A stretch of 64,000 bases of DNA from Winogradskyella forsetii (lineage in GTDB: Bacteria > Bacteroidota > Bacteroidia > Flavobacteriales > Flavobacteriaceae), in assembly GCF_013394595.1 (NCBI RefSeq), contig NZ_CP053348.1:1364001-1428000 (forward strand). Reading direction: 5' to 3'. Below are positions 43,808 to 52,481 of the stretch, one piece after another. The stretch's first letter is position 1. The number at the start of each line of letters is the position of its first letter. Both the position numbers and the translations under genes were made by a program. The notes below the pieces were generated by a model. The model saw only the letters and a list, made by a program, of their open reading frames with translations, was not told the DNA's origin and ran no database searches.

Positions 43808-44794
43808 TTAGGCAAAAATTGTTGTTAATCTAAAGAGGAAGAATTCTATGTTTTTGACACCTCTAAACTGTGCTCTAAAGGCTTTAATTTTGGCATTGAA
43901 AGCTTCAGCGGATGCATTAGTACTTCTATTAATAAAATAATTGAGTATCGATCTATAGTTTAGGGTAATTGTATTTGCAATAGTATTGAAAGCCCTAAAT
44001 CCTGTAGCCTCTACATCTTTATACCAGTGGGCGAGTTTAGTATAAGCTGTTTGTATAGAAGTAGCGGTATTAAATATATTCCTAAGTCCTTGTACCAGAT
44101 TATAAGCTTTTTTAATATCCGGATATTGTTCAAATAAGATTTTAGCTCTAAGGTATTGGTTTTGAGTCCAGTTGTTAGGCGCTTTATAGAGCAGGTACCT
44201 ACTTCTGGCAAGGAGTTGCTTTCTGGAGTCTCCATTATTAAATGTTTCAGAGATAAACTCTTTTTCGATAGTTTTAGCCTGTTTAATTTGGTCATTTTCC
44301 ATATCTATAGCTTCCCAACGATGTTTTATTCTGATATCTTGCAAAGCTTCTAAAGCTAGTTTTTGTACATGAAAACGGTCGGTAACCTGTATAGCTTTGG
44401 GAAAACACTTTTTAGCAATGAACTTCATAGAGTTGGCCATATCCAAGGTGATCTCTTTAACCTTATCTCTTTTTGATTTAGGAATTTTAAGGAGTTGTTC
44501 TATAATAGGCTCCACCTTAGTTCCTGCCATAATAGCTACTATAGCTCCTTTCTTGCCTTTAGCTTTTTTATTGGTGATAATGGTATAGAGTTCACCTTTG
44601 GAGAGAGCTGTTTCATCAATGGATAAATACTTGCCCATGTTCTCAGGAAAGACGAGCCACTCTTTAGCATGTTTCTTGGCTTTCCAGTCTTTAAACTCAC
44701 TAAGATAATCTCGATACTGCCGCCCGAGCTTCTTACCATTAACGCCATAAAAACGACCAATGGTATGACAGTCATTAGCCTTAGTACTGACCAA
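43808..44794 (-). CDS. ISL3-family transposase, catalytic region
   Basis: 328 residues with a TTG start at 44794. DDE residues are visible: Asp in YLSIDETALSKGE, Asp in AIQVTDRFHVQKL, Glu in STNASAEAFNAKIKAFRAQFRG (the ISL3 SNxxAExxNxxIK signature). The start overlaps the N-terminal-region ORF by 14 bases in a different frame. Cut-and-paste transposase; probably needs the upstream product. Confidence 0.92.
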   Translation of the reverse strand: MVSTKANDCHTIGRFYGVNGKKLGRQYRDYLSEFKDWKAKKHAKEWLVFPENMGKYLSIDETALSKGELYTIITNKKAKGKKGAIVAIMAGTKVEPIIEQLLKIPKSKRDKVKEITLDMANSMKFIAKKCFPKAIQVTDRFHVQKLALEALQDIRIKHRWEAIDMENDQIKQAKTIEKEFISETFNNGDSRKQLLARSRYLLYKAPNNWTQNQYLRAKILFEQYPDIKKAYNLVQGLRNIFNTATSIQTAYTKLAHWYKDVEATGFRAFNTIANTITLNYRSILNYFINRSTNASAEAFNAKIKAFRAQFRGVKNIEFFLFRLTTIFA

Positions 44795-45134
44795 GTACTT
44801 TTAAAAAAGCAGCAAACTCTACGGTCATACGAGTTCCCTGTGCTACTAGATTCCAATCTCTTTGTACAACTTCTTTGCTGGGTTTATCGAGCCAACGCCG
44901 ACGCTTTATATGCAAGAATACTTTTTTACCGCGCAAAGGAAAATCTTGAACGGTCACTTGTTTATGAAAACCGTGGGCTATAAGGGTACGGCTCTTTTCT
45001 TCTTTAGGCGTATCTTTTTTCTCTTCAAAATACAGATGGACAGTATCTTGTTCTATACTATGTCTAGTGATGTCAAAATGTGAAACTAGTAATTCTGGTA
45101 ATAGTAACTTGAGCAGGTCTAGGGATAAATTCAA
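44781..45134 (-). CDS. ISAon1-type transposase N-terminal region protein
   Basis: 117 residues. HLYFEEKKDTPKEE...LIAHGFHKQVTVQDFPLRGKKVFLHIKRRRWLDKPSKEVVQRDW corresponds to the N-terminal DNA-binding region of ISL3-type transposases, encoded separately in ISAon1-like elements. The DRWxC zinc-type motif seems reduced. It ends 14 bases inside the catalytic ORF. Confidence 0.85.
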   Translation of the reverse strand: MNLSLDLLKLLLPELLVSHFDITRHSIEQDTVHLYFEEKKDTPKEEKSRTLIAHGFHKQVTVQDFPLRGKKVFLHIKRRRWLDKPSKEVVQRDWNLVAQGTRMTVEFAAFLKVLGQY

Positions 45135-45203
45135 TGTACGATCTTTTTTTGGGCAAAGATCAAATTATTTATCCAACTCACACACAACTTTTGAGATTGA
45201 TCC

Positions 45204-45376
45204 CAAATAGATGAGATTAATAATATCAGAACAGAAAAAGCAAATAAATTAAACCCAAAATCAGTATTTGGTAAAATAATTCCTGTTATAAAAATAATGA
45301 AAGATATTCCGAAAAATAGTAGCGGAATCCACCATTTAATAACTAAATATTTCTTTAAAAGTTCTGTCATTCTCAT
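45204..45376 (-). pseudogene. 5' part of the cassette gene split by the IS element
   Basis: Starts MRMTELLKKYLVIKWWIPLLF with two membrane helices and reaches ISSIW at the IS junction; the frame then runs into IS sequence (stop at 45131). With 43311-43776 it reconstitutes a 212-residue membrane protein. Confidence 0.85.
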
Positions 45377-45378
45377 AT

Positions 45379-45464
45379 TACTGCCAACGATAGCAATATA
45401 CGTAGTGGCCCCTTTTCATGCTGATAGTTTTTTGGGCCATTACGTATATTGCATGTTGTGGGTA
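45379..45464. repeat. attC-like site K (86 bp, short subtype)
   Basis: Left TACTGCCAAC (9 of 10 complementary to GTTGCCAGTA at site J), then GCAATATACGTAGTGGCCC pairing with GGGCCATTACGTATATTGC, then GTTGTGGGTA (45455-45464). A near-perfect hairpin with one unpaired position. Confidence 0.8.
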
Positions 45465-45478
45465 GTTTTATTTTAATT

Positions 45479-45691
45479 TTAATTTTTCCTAAAATTAGGA
45501 ATAAAACTGTTCATAGTTTGCCATAAGACAATAATTGGGTCGCTTTTGTACAAGCCTCGCGTTTCATATTGAGCCATACATTTGTGTATGATCAGTCTGA
45601 AACGCACCAAAAACCCCACTTGAAGTGTAAAAACGCAAACATTTACGCTCAAATATTTGACTTTCTCAAAAATTTTACCGTCCTTGTTCAA
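45479..45691 (-). CDS. small cassette ORF, possibly not a real gene
   Basis: 70 residues ending LYKSDPIIVLWQTMNSFIPNFRKN. I believe closely similar short ORFs recur in flavobacterial repeat regions, so this may be conserved repeat DNA rather than a protein. The rest of the cassette (to 45880) has a further palindrome around AAGTAGTTTT/AAACTACTT and no other ORF. Confidence 0.35.
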   Translation of the reverse strand: MNKDGKIFEKVKYLSVNVCVFTLQVGFLVRFRLIIHKCMAQYETRGLYKSDPIIVLWQTMNSFIPNFRKN

Positions 45692-45880
45692 GTAGTTTTT
45701 AACGTTCCAACGTTTTGAGAGCGAGCTCTCAACGCTGAAAGCTAAACTACTTGGGCAATATCCGACAGAAATGGTCGAATAGTTGCCGGCTCCATTTTTA
45801 CACTTCCAGTGGAGTCCGTTTCCCTATCCACAACACCGCTCAGGAAATCCTTGTACAAAACGTCATTAGCGATGGCAAAT

Positions 45881-46016
45881 TACCTACAACGTGATTGTAT
45901 ATGATTAGTGGCGTGTTTAAGCACCTAATTTAGTAAATAAAAACTGAATAGAAAATCTGCGAAAATTTTCGTAAACAAGCTAAAACTAGCCATTAATTAT
46001 ATACGGTGTTGTAAGC
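45881..46016. repeat. attC-like site L (136 bp)
   Basis: Left TACCTACAAC (9 of 10 to GTTGTGGGTA at K), arm TTGTATATGATTAGTGGCG, apical GAAAATC/GAAAATTTTC, right arm AGCCATTAATTATATACGG, right GTTGTAAGC (46008-46016). Confidence 0.8.
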
Positions 46017-46022
46017 TGGCTT

Positions 46023-49000
46023 TTATAATTCATTTAGTAAAAATTTCGATTTATTAGTGGCAATTATTTTTAAATCAGCGTGAACTTTTTTCTCTATTTT
46101 TTTATTCCCTTTGATTTGCTTTAGTTTCGTTGAAAATGTATTTCGAGCATTATAAATAAACTCGTCAACATAATTTCCGAACTCACACTTACTTAATTCA
46201 ACCAAACCAGAAGTTGTTTTTTCAATGTTTTCATTTTTAATACCTTCTATAAATTTTGACTTATTAAGGTCTAAAAACTGTTGAATTTCTGTGTTGTATT
46301 TACTTTTTGTTTTAATTTCAATTTTTCTTAAAAACTGAAATAGCGATGATATAGTAAAGTTTTCTTTTGATTTAAGTTTTTTTAGAAAATCATTCTCAAA
46401 GTGTTTTAATGCTATTTCTGTATTTATTTTTAAGCAAAATTCAAAAGCTTTCAAGAAATCTCCAAAATTCAATTTATGATAATTGTATTGGTTATCTTTT
46501 TGAATTATTAAATATTCATCTAATAAGTTGTACCAAAATGAATTTGAATTAAAATTCTCATCAATATATGTCTTCGATTTAGCTCTAAATAAAACCTCTA
46601 ATGATTGACTCATATTGAGTTCTTTATTGCATATTGATTGAACAAAAATATTCAAATCAGCTTTGTTCAATGCGTTTATTGTTTTTTCTTTATTGATAGC
46701 ATTTAATACTCTAAATAAAGAATCCAATATTGTGAATTTAGACCGATTAAGAATTTTGTTTAATAATTCAGTTGAAATTTCATCATTAATCTTTGATTTT
46801 AATTCTGGAATATTGAGAACTTTTGGATTAGAATATAGAGTGTAATCATAGTCAGATTCTAATATTAGTTTTTTAATAGAAACCAAAAGTTTATTTTTAA
46901 CACCTTCATTAATTCCAACTTCGTTTCTTTTTATAAGTTCAAATAGAATAAGTAAACTGCTAATATTCGTTTCAATTTTTAATAGGTTATAAACCACATT
47001 AGAGTCAAAAAATTTATTTACTAATTCATAAAATAAGTTTTCACTTGAAATAGTGATTTTTTTAAGTTCTAAAATGCTTGCTGAAATATTATTTATACTT
47101 TTTTCCTTTTCCAATATATTATAAAAAGTACCGTTCTGAAAACTTTCTGTCAATTCTGTTTCTACAAAATCAGGACTAATTGAAGACAAGTCTGATAAAA
47201 TTTTTGAAAAGTCAGATAAATTTGTCGATGCTATTTTATTATCGAGCGTGAAATGCTTCATTAGGTCATTTGTTACGTCAGTTCCAATAGCTATGTCTAT
47301 TTTTTTTAATTCTCTTAAGGATTTTGTGATTTGTACAGTTTTTAATTTTTGGCCTTTTAATGCCAATTCTTGAATATTAATTTTATTAATTACTCCAGTT
47401 AATAATTTTTTCGACAGAGGCGAAGTGTTAAGTTCTGACAATGAGTTAGTAATTCTTGAAAGTGTTGGTAATTTTTCAATCATTAATAACCATTCGGGAA
47501 AGTGGAATGAATTAAGTATTCTACTAACGGTATCGGGATAGGGTTTACTTGAACTAATTTTCATTGTTAAGTCCGAAATAGAATTAATTTTCTCTTTATG
47601 TTTTGAATTTAAATCAATAAATATGTTGCCCAATTCAATATTCAAAATTTTTGCTATTTGAATTAAATTGCTATATATGGAATAGTCTTTTGAAATAAAT
47701 AATTCAAGCTTGTGTTTTGTGAAATAATTAATGAAGAGAGTATAATACTTTACTTGTAAATCATTATCGAGATTGTCAAAAGATAAGAAATAGGCTTTTT
47801 GCAATTCAAAAACCTCGTAATCTCTAATATTTCCAGAAAATTTATTTGATAAAAGCTTTAGTACGCTAACTTGATTTAATAAAGTACTAACTACTTTTAA
47901 TTCCTTACCATAAGACAGTTTTATTATTATTTCTGTAATGTTTAATTCAGATTCTGTTTTAAAGTTTTTTATATACTTTTTTAAATATTTTAAAAGGTCT
48001 TCTATTTCTAAATCCCTTTCTTTTTTTAAGGATTGATAAATTAAGTTCGCATAATCTTTATGAGGAAAGTAATAATAGTCACTCGTATTGTAATTCAGAA
48101 TAATTCCCTTCTCTTTTAGTAAATCAAATTCATCTTTTTTTCTTTTTATTCTTAAAAAAGAAATGTCATAACTGTATAAGTATGAATACAAAAACAAAAG
48201 TTTTTTGTCTAATTCTTTTAGTTTATGAGTTGTATAAAAATGTGAATATATCCTTTCATTATTTATTTTTTCAAATTTAATGTTACTACCTTTTTTAGTA
48301 GATGAAATCCAAGTTTCTAATGCAATATTTAGTTTTAATAAATTTCTGTCTGTATTATTTAAAACTGTTTGAAAATCTCCAACATACCAATTAAATTGAG
48401 GGAACTCATCTTTAAGAGATTTAACTCGATTATCAATAATTCCAGAAACTTTTTCTTCAAATATTTTATTTGGATTATATCTGAATTTTTCAATATCCTT
48501 AAAAATATTTCTAATCGAATTTTCATCTTCCTCTCTGTAAGAATTATGATATCTGGAAATATATAACCCTTTTAACCAAGGAAATCGTATGATTTTTTGC
48601 TGTACTTTATTAAAAAGTTTTATGTTATCGTGAACATTTTCGAGTAGTATAATTGTGTGATAAAATGATAGTTGATTAATCTCACTTAATACATTGTTAT
48701 TATTTAAATCAGGGTCTGAAAGGTCTATGTAATATACTTTATAATATGGTTTAAGATTCTTTAATATTGCGTTTGCTAATGTTGATTTTCCACTACAAGG
48801 GTTGCCTAAAATGCAATATTCCTTGATTTTATCATTGTTAAATAGTTCCTGTATTTCTTGAATTTTATTTTTCTCAAATGCAGAGAAATATATTAAGCTT
48901 TCTGGTGTTGTATATTTTGAAATTTTTCTGTTGTAATAAGGTTCAAATATTTCTAAAGAATCTATTCCTTTAAAATCAGAGGATGTTTCTTGTTTAACAA

Positions 49001-49475
49001 TTTCTGAAATCCGTATTTTTTTTTCGGGTGAAGGAAATCTATAAAAATCTCCAATAATGTTTTTTGTAGTTCTTATTTTAATTTTTATCCCAAATTCTTC
49101 AGAAAGCTCATTGACATCTATATTTTTTAGTGGTCTATTATCTTTTATAAAGAAACATATAATTCCCTCTATTTTTTTGTCAGAATGATGCTTTAGAACT
49201 TTTTTAATTGTTCCTTCAACTTTTTCTTTCTCTTTGCTTTGTATGGTGGTAATTTGAATTGCTATTTTTTGATTAGCTGAATACAAATCAATTCCTGCAG
49301 AATTCGATTCTAAATAATTAAGATTTACTAAATCGCTCCAACCATAAATTAACTTGAACAGACGACAGAAGAAGTCTTCGGCATTAATTTTCTCATTATG
49401 TTTATTGAAAATACCTTCATCATATATTTTTTCAGTATATCTTAATAGGTCATTTTCAATTGAGCTCTTAATCAT
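46023..49475 (-). CDS. cassette gene: SMEK-like/STAND NTPase, candidate defence protein
   Basis: 1150 residues. N-terminal domain (1-115): AEDFFCRLFKLIYGW...NLNYLESNSAGIDLYSANQKIAIQITT, the SMEK/PD-(D/E)xK-like pattern (Asp63, Gln74). NTPase: Walker A GNPCSGKST (224-232), Walker B HTIILLENVHD (273-283). The remaining 700 residues are helical repeats. Such effector-NTPase-repeat layouts are typical of STAND antiphage proteins; activity is inferred. Private pair GTTGTAAGC (46008-46016)/GCTTACAAC (49505-49513) makes it a 3.5-kb cassette. Strongly AT-rich, fitting transfer. Confidence 0.75.
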   Translation of the reverse strand: MIKSSIENDLLRYTEKIYDEGIFNKHNEKINAEDFFCRLFKLIYGWSDLVNLNYLESNSAGIDLYSANQKIAIQITTIQSKEKEKVEGTIKKVLKHHSDKKIEGIICFFIKDNRPLKNIDVNELSEEFGIKIKIRTTKNIIGDFYRFPSPEKKIRISEIVKQETSSDFKGIDSLEIFEPYYNRKISKYTTPESLIYFSAFEKNKIQEIQELFNNDKIKEYCILGNPCSGKSTLANAILKNLKPYYKVYYIDLSDPDLNNNNVLSEINQLSFYHTIILLENVHDNIKLFNKVQQKIIRFPWLKGLYISRYHNSYREEDENSIRNIFKDIEKFRYNPNKIFEEKVSGIIDNRVKSLKDEFPQFNWYVGDFQTVLNNTDRNLLKLNIALETWISSTKKGSNIKFEKINNERIYSHFYTTHKLKELDKKLLFLYSYLYSYDISFLRIKRKKDEFDLLKEKGIILNYNTSDYYYFPHKDYANLIYQSLKKERDLEIEDLLKYLKKYIKNFKTESELNITEIIIKLSYGKELKVVSTLLNQVSVLKLLSNKFSGNIRDYEVFELQKAYFLSFDNLDNDLQVKYYTLFINYFTKHKLELFISKDYSIYSNLIQIAKILNIELGNIFIDLNSKHKEKINSISDLTMKISSSKPYPDTVSRILNSFHFPEWLLMIEKLPTLSRITNSLSELNTSPLSKKLLTGVINKINIQELALKGQKLKTVQITKSLRELKKIDIAIGTDVTNDLMKHFTLDNKIASTNLSDFSKILSDLSSISPDFVETELTESFQNGTFYNILEKEKSINNISASILELKKITISSENLFYELVNKFFDSNVVYNLLKIETNISSLLILFELIKRNEVGINEGVKNKLLVSIKKLILESDYDYTLYSNPKVLNIPELKSKINDEISTELLNKILNRSKFTILDSLFRVLNAINKEKTINALNKADLNIFVQSICNKELNMSQSLEVLFRAKSKTYIDENFNSNSFWYNLLDEYLIIQKDNQYNYHKLNFGDFLKAFEFCLKINTEIALKHFENDFLKKLKSKENFTISSLFQFLRKIEIKTKSKYNTEIQQFLDLNKSKFIEGIKNENIEKTTSGLVELSKCEFGNYVDEFIYNARNTFSTKLKQIKGNKKIEKKVHADLKIIATNKSKFLLNEL

Positions 49476-49504
49476 TCTTTTAAGTTAGTCGGTTTCTTCA
49501 GCTT

Positions 49505-49580
49505 GCTTACAACACCCATATAACGTTACTTAAGCCATAAAAGTAACGTTATTTCGCTTAAGTCTATACTTCTGGGTAGT
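49505..49580. repeat. attC-like site M (array edge)
   Basis: Left GCTTACAAC; internal hairpin ATAACGTTACTT/AAGTAACGTTAT; ACCCA/TGGGT outer pair. No GTTG-type right end, so this is the high-coordinate border of the array. Confidence 0.55.
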
Positions 49581-49734
49581 CGGTAATAAAGTTAGTCATA
49601 TTTAATAACTTGTCAAGTGGTCTCCTAATTTTTTGGACATCTTTGCCATAAATCATACTTTTATCTACCACAAAAAAGTTTTAAATAAATGCATTTTTAA
49701 TTTTAAGACGCAATGTTCTAAAGCTTCTGGTTTT

Positions 49735-51546
49735 TTAATCCTCATTCTTTCGCTTAGCCACAAACGTCCCATTAGGCTGAATAAATTTCACTTCGTTGAT
49801 GCTTTTATCATCAGCTTCAATAAACTCAACCTTAAAACCTTCTAAAGTTTTAAAATTAAACTTGTGCGTTGCTGTGGGCACTAAGGCATATTCTGGTTGG
49901 CCTGGCACAAATACATAAAGTACATTTTCATCCTTAATATAGGCTTTTATTTCCTGTCCCATCAAATCAAATTTCCCGACGTACTGCTCCAAGGTTTTGG
50001 CATCAACATCTATGGTGTTTGGCGTCCGTTTAAAGGCGATAGGATCTAATAGGCCTTCAATTTCAATATGGCCATAATCTATATCACCTGCGGTGTTGGT
50101 ACTAAAATTTATTTTTATGGAACTTCCTATGGCTGTGGTATCTACTTTACCGTTTTTCACATCGATAAATTCAAACGTATCGTAATGAAAGTGGTTTAAG
50201 TATTGTCTGTCTTCGTTAAGTTCAGAAAATAGGGAATCGTTTTCCATTACAATTTCAAATTTCCCATAGCCTTTATTTTCATAGGCACCTGTATAATCAA
50301 TTTTGGTATGTGACGGTTTGGTGTTTTTTACATTGGAAATTCCCATATCGTCTTTGGCTTCTTCTAATGCTTCCAAAGCTTTTTCCGTATCTTCCTTATG
50401 CTTTTTGGCCCATTCGGTTTTATTCACTTTCAGCATATAATCGGCTGCAATATTCCTGATAAGTCTTGGTACTTGGGAACCATTTTGGTTGGCCAAGACC
50501 ACAATACCCAAACTATCGGATGGGTATAAGGCCACACTTGCCGAAAAGCCATCGATATTACCACCATGTTCTACCATATAATGTCCTTTGTAAGAATGCA
50601 AAAACCAACCGTAACCGTAATTGGCGAATTGTGCTTCTGGTAATTCCTTTGAAGGCAATCCGGCTGCGACAACCATTTGCGAGCTCATAGCTTCTTTTAC
50701 ATAGTTTTCAGGAATAATTTGCTCATCTTTATATTTTCCGTCATTAATCCAAGTCATCAACCATTTGCTCATATCATTGACAGAACTATTGATACTTCCT
50801 GCTGGAGACATACCGGCAATATCATAATAATCCATTTTTTCAATGTTTCTATCTTTATCTAGCTGGTAACCTAATGAGGCATTGGAGCTGGATTTCATGG
50901 CTTCAATAGTGGTGTTGGAGCGCTCCATTCCCAATGGTTCAAAGAATTCGTTTTCAATGTTTTCTTCCCAGGTTTTTCCCGTGATTCTTTCAGTAATAAC
51001 GCCTTGTAATAAAAATCCAAAATTATTATAATACCATTGTTGGCGTACGCCTGTAAAAGGTTCGTGATACTTTATTTTGGCGATCAAACTATCCTTGTTG
51101 TGACTCGGGAAAAAGTACCAAGAACCATCATGTCTTGGCAAACCTGTGCTGTGTCTCATAAGATCTTTAATGGTGATTTGGTTATTCATATCATTATTAA
51201 AAAACTCGAGTTCCTTAATGTGTTTTCTTGGACTATCATCAAACGATAATTTATCATCCTCGCGATGCAATCCTAATAGTGCAGATGTAAATGCTTTGGT
51301 AGAAGAGCCAATAGCAAAAAGCGTGTTGGCATTTGCTGGTACTTTGTTTTCGTAATCGGCATATCCAAAACCTTTAGCATAGATAATTTTGTCGCCTTCT
51401 ACAATAGCCACGGCAAAACCAGGTGCTTTCGTACTTTCTAATACGGAATTGAATTGCTTTTCAATACCTTTTAATCGTTTGTCGGTTTGTGCAAATGCTA
51501 AGGTTGACAGCAACGTTAACGCAATAATAAATTTAAGGTGCTTCAT
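49735..51546 (-). CDS. beta-lactamase family serine hydrolase, secreted
   Basis: 603 residues with a Sec signal (ALTLLSTLAFAQ). Class C/PBP4-like catalytic motifs: SSTK (Ser81-Lys84), YYNN near 168 and HGG (VEHGGNIDG) near 337. The C-terminal 200 residues form an extra beta domain typical of Bacteroidota members. Peptidase or esterase in the periplasm; not evidence of antibiotic resistance by itself. It borders the cassette array but is not part of it. Confidence 0.92.
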   Translation of the reverse strand: MKHLKFIIALTLLSTLAFAQTDKRLKGIEKQFNSVLESTKAPGFAVAIVEGDKIIYAKGFGYADYENKVPANANTLFAIGSSTKAFTSALLGLHREDDKLSFDDSPRKHIKELEFFNNDMNNQITIKDLMRHSTGLPRHDGSWYFFPSHNKDSLIAKIKYHEPFTGVRQQWYYNNFGFLLQGVITERITGKTWEENIENEFFEPLGMERSNTTIEAMKSSSNASLGYQLDKDRNIEKMDYYDIAGMSPAGSINSSVNDMSKWLMTWINDGKYKDEQIIPENYVKEAMSSQMVVAAGLPSKELPEAQFANYGYGWFLHSYKGHYMVEHGGNIDGFSASVALYPSDSLGIVVLANQNGSQVPRLIRNIAADYMLKVNKTEWAKKHKEDTEKALEALEEAKDDMGISNVKNTKPSHTKIDYTGAYENKGYGKFEIVMENDSLFSELNEDRQYLNHFHYDTFEFIDVKNGKVDTTAIGSSIKINFSTNTAGDIDYGHIEIEGLLDPIAFKRTPNTIDVDAKTLEQYVGKFDLMGQEIKAYIKDENVLYVFVPGQPEYALVPTATHKFNFKTLEGFKVEFIEADDKSINEVKFIQPNGTFVAKRKNED

Positions 51547-52043
51547 TTTGATTGGCTTTTATGGGTTAAAAAAATTGAATTGTAAACGATTAGTAGAGAA
51601 ACGGCTTACTAAGTTACTGTTTTTTGCGGATTTTTTTTTGTCACGAATACACGAATTATATGTCGTTAGGTTAAATAAATATATATGGAATGAGAATTTA
51701 TTTTTTTAACAGACTTTCATTCTGTTTCATTTGTGAAATGGATAGTCCAGATTTACTCCAGTATTTATGAGAACAAGTAAATTAGTGTATTCGTGGCGAA
51801 ATTGATACTGGTTAAAGCGAAATGCATTAATATAATTATTCCAACCAGGAAATTGAAACCAATTAATTACCACGAATTCATTTCACATAGGAAACTTGAA
51901 ATTTAAAACACTATTGTTTTGTACATGTATTTAGAGAAATTTCAATAAATTACAATTCGTCATTAAAAACATACATTTCGGTAATTTCAATTTTACAAAG
52001 CTGCATTTGTATTCGATATTTGTATCAAACAAAACCATCAACC
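51547..52043. other. intergenic, nothing recognised
   Basis: About 500 AT-rich bases between divergent genes. Some direct repetition of CACGAATTCATTTCAC-like words (51650-51890) was noticed but no defined element. Confidence 0.3.
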
Positions 52044-52466
52044 ATGAATTTACTCGTAAAAACTGCTATTATCTGTTTGATTAGCTTCTTAAGTTTTCAA
52101 ACACAAGCTCAAGAGACATTTACAATGACCGTAAAAGTTGAAGAAGCCGATAACAACGACGGTCACATCTTTGTAGCACTTTATGATTCCGAATCAGGAT
52201 TTTTAAGTCAACCTTTTAAAGCGTCAAAAAGCACTATAAAAAATAAAGCTTGTACCATTAGTTTTGAGAATATTCCAGCAGGCACTTATGCCGTTTCGAT
52301 TTTTCATGATGAAAATGATAATGGTAAACTTGATACGGCTATGTTCGGAATTCCAAAAGAAGATTACGGTTGTTCTAATGGAGCCACGGGTTTTATGGGG
52401 CCACCAGAATGGGACGACGCTAAATTTGAACTAAAAGAAAATAAATCTATAACAATATCACTTTAA
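52044..52466 (+). CDS. DUF2141 secreted protein (paralogue)
   Basis: 140 residues from the ATG at 52044. Signal MNLLVKTAIICLISFLSFQTQAQ, then DGHIFVALYDSESGF, IPAGTYAVSIFHDENDNGKLDTAMFGIPKEDYGCSNGATG and FMGPPEWDDAKFEL. Same fold and loop as the protein at 23370-23786. 15 bp upstream of the next gene, likely one operon. Confidence 0.88.
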   Translation: MNLLVKTAIICLISFLSFQTQAQETFTMTVKVEEADNNDGHIFVALYDSESGFLSQPFKASKSTIKNKACTISFENIPAGTYAVSIFHDENDNGKLDTAMFGIPKEDYGCSNGATGFMGPPEWDDAKFELKENKSITISL

Positions 52467-52481
52467 TTAAAAACCATCACT

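Larger units (their letters stand above)
43785..45203 (-). mobile_element. ISL3-family (ISAon1-like) insertion sequence, 1419 bp
   Basis: The ends GGATCATGCC and (other strand) GGATCAATCT continue with matching TTGTGTGT blocks, giving imperfect terminal inverted repeats of about 28 bp. Perfect 8-bp target duplication CAAATAGA, the size typical of ISL3. It carries two overlapping transposase ORFs. The insertion splits a cassette gene; the perfect duplication suggests it is recent. Confidence 0.93.

Noticed and set aside
44797..44808. Slippery heptamer T TTA AAA in the IS transposase overlap, suggesting -1 frameshifting
   Set aside because: A -1 shift there does not enter the frame of the catalytic ORF; the downstream ORF is in the +1 frame and a TAA in that frame precedes. 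Separate initiation at TTG 44794 is simpler.
45825..45834. TATCCACAAC as the right partner of GTTGTGGGTA
   Set aside because: It also matches 9 of 10, but it is not followed by the conserved site arm, whereas TACCTACAAC at 45881 is.
34031..46016. Cassette repeats as plain transcription terminators
   Set aside because: They are 136-139 bp with conserved arms and no consistent T tract, and the outer ends match across genes rather than within the hairpin.
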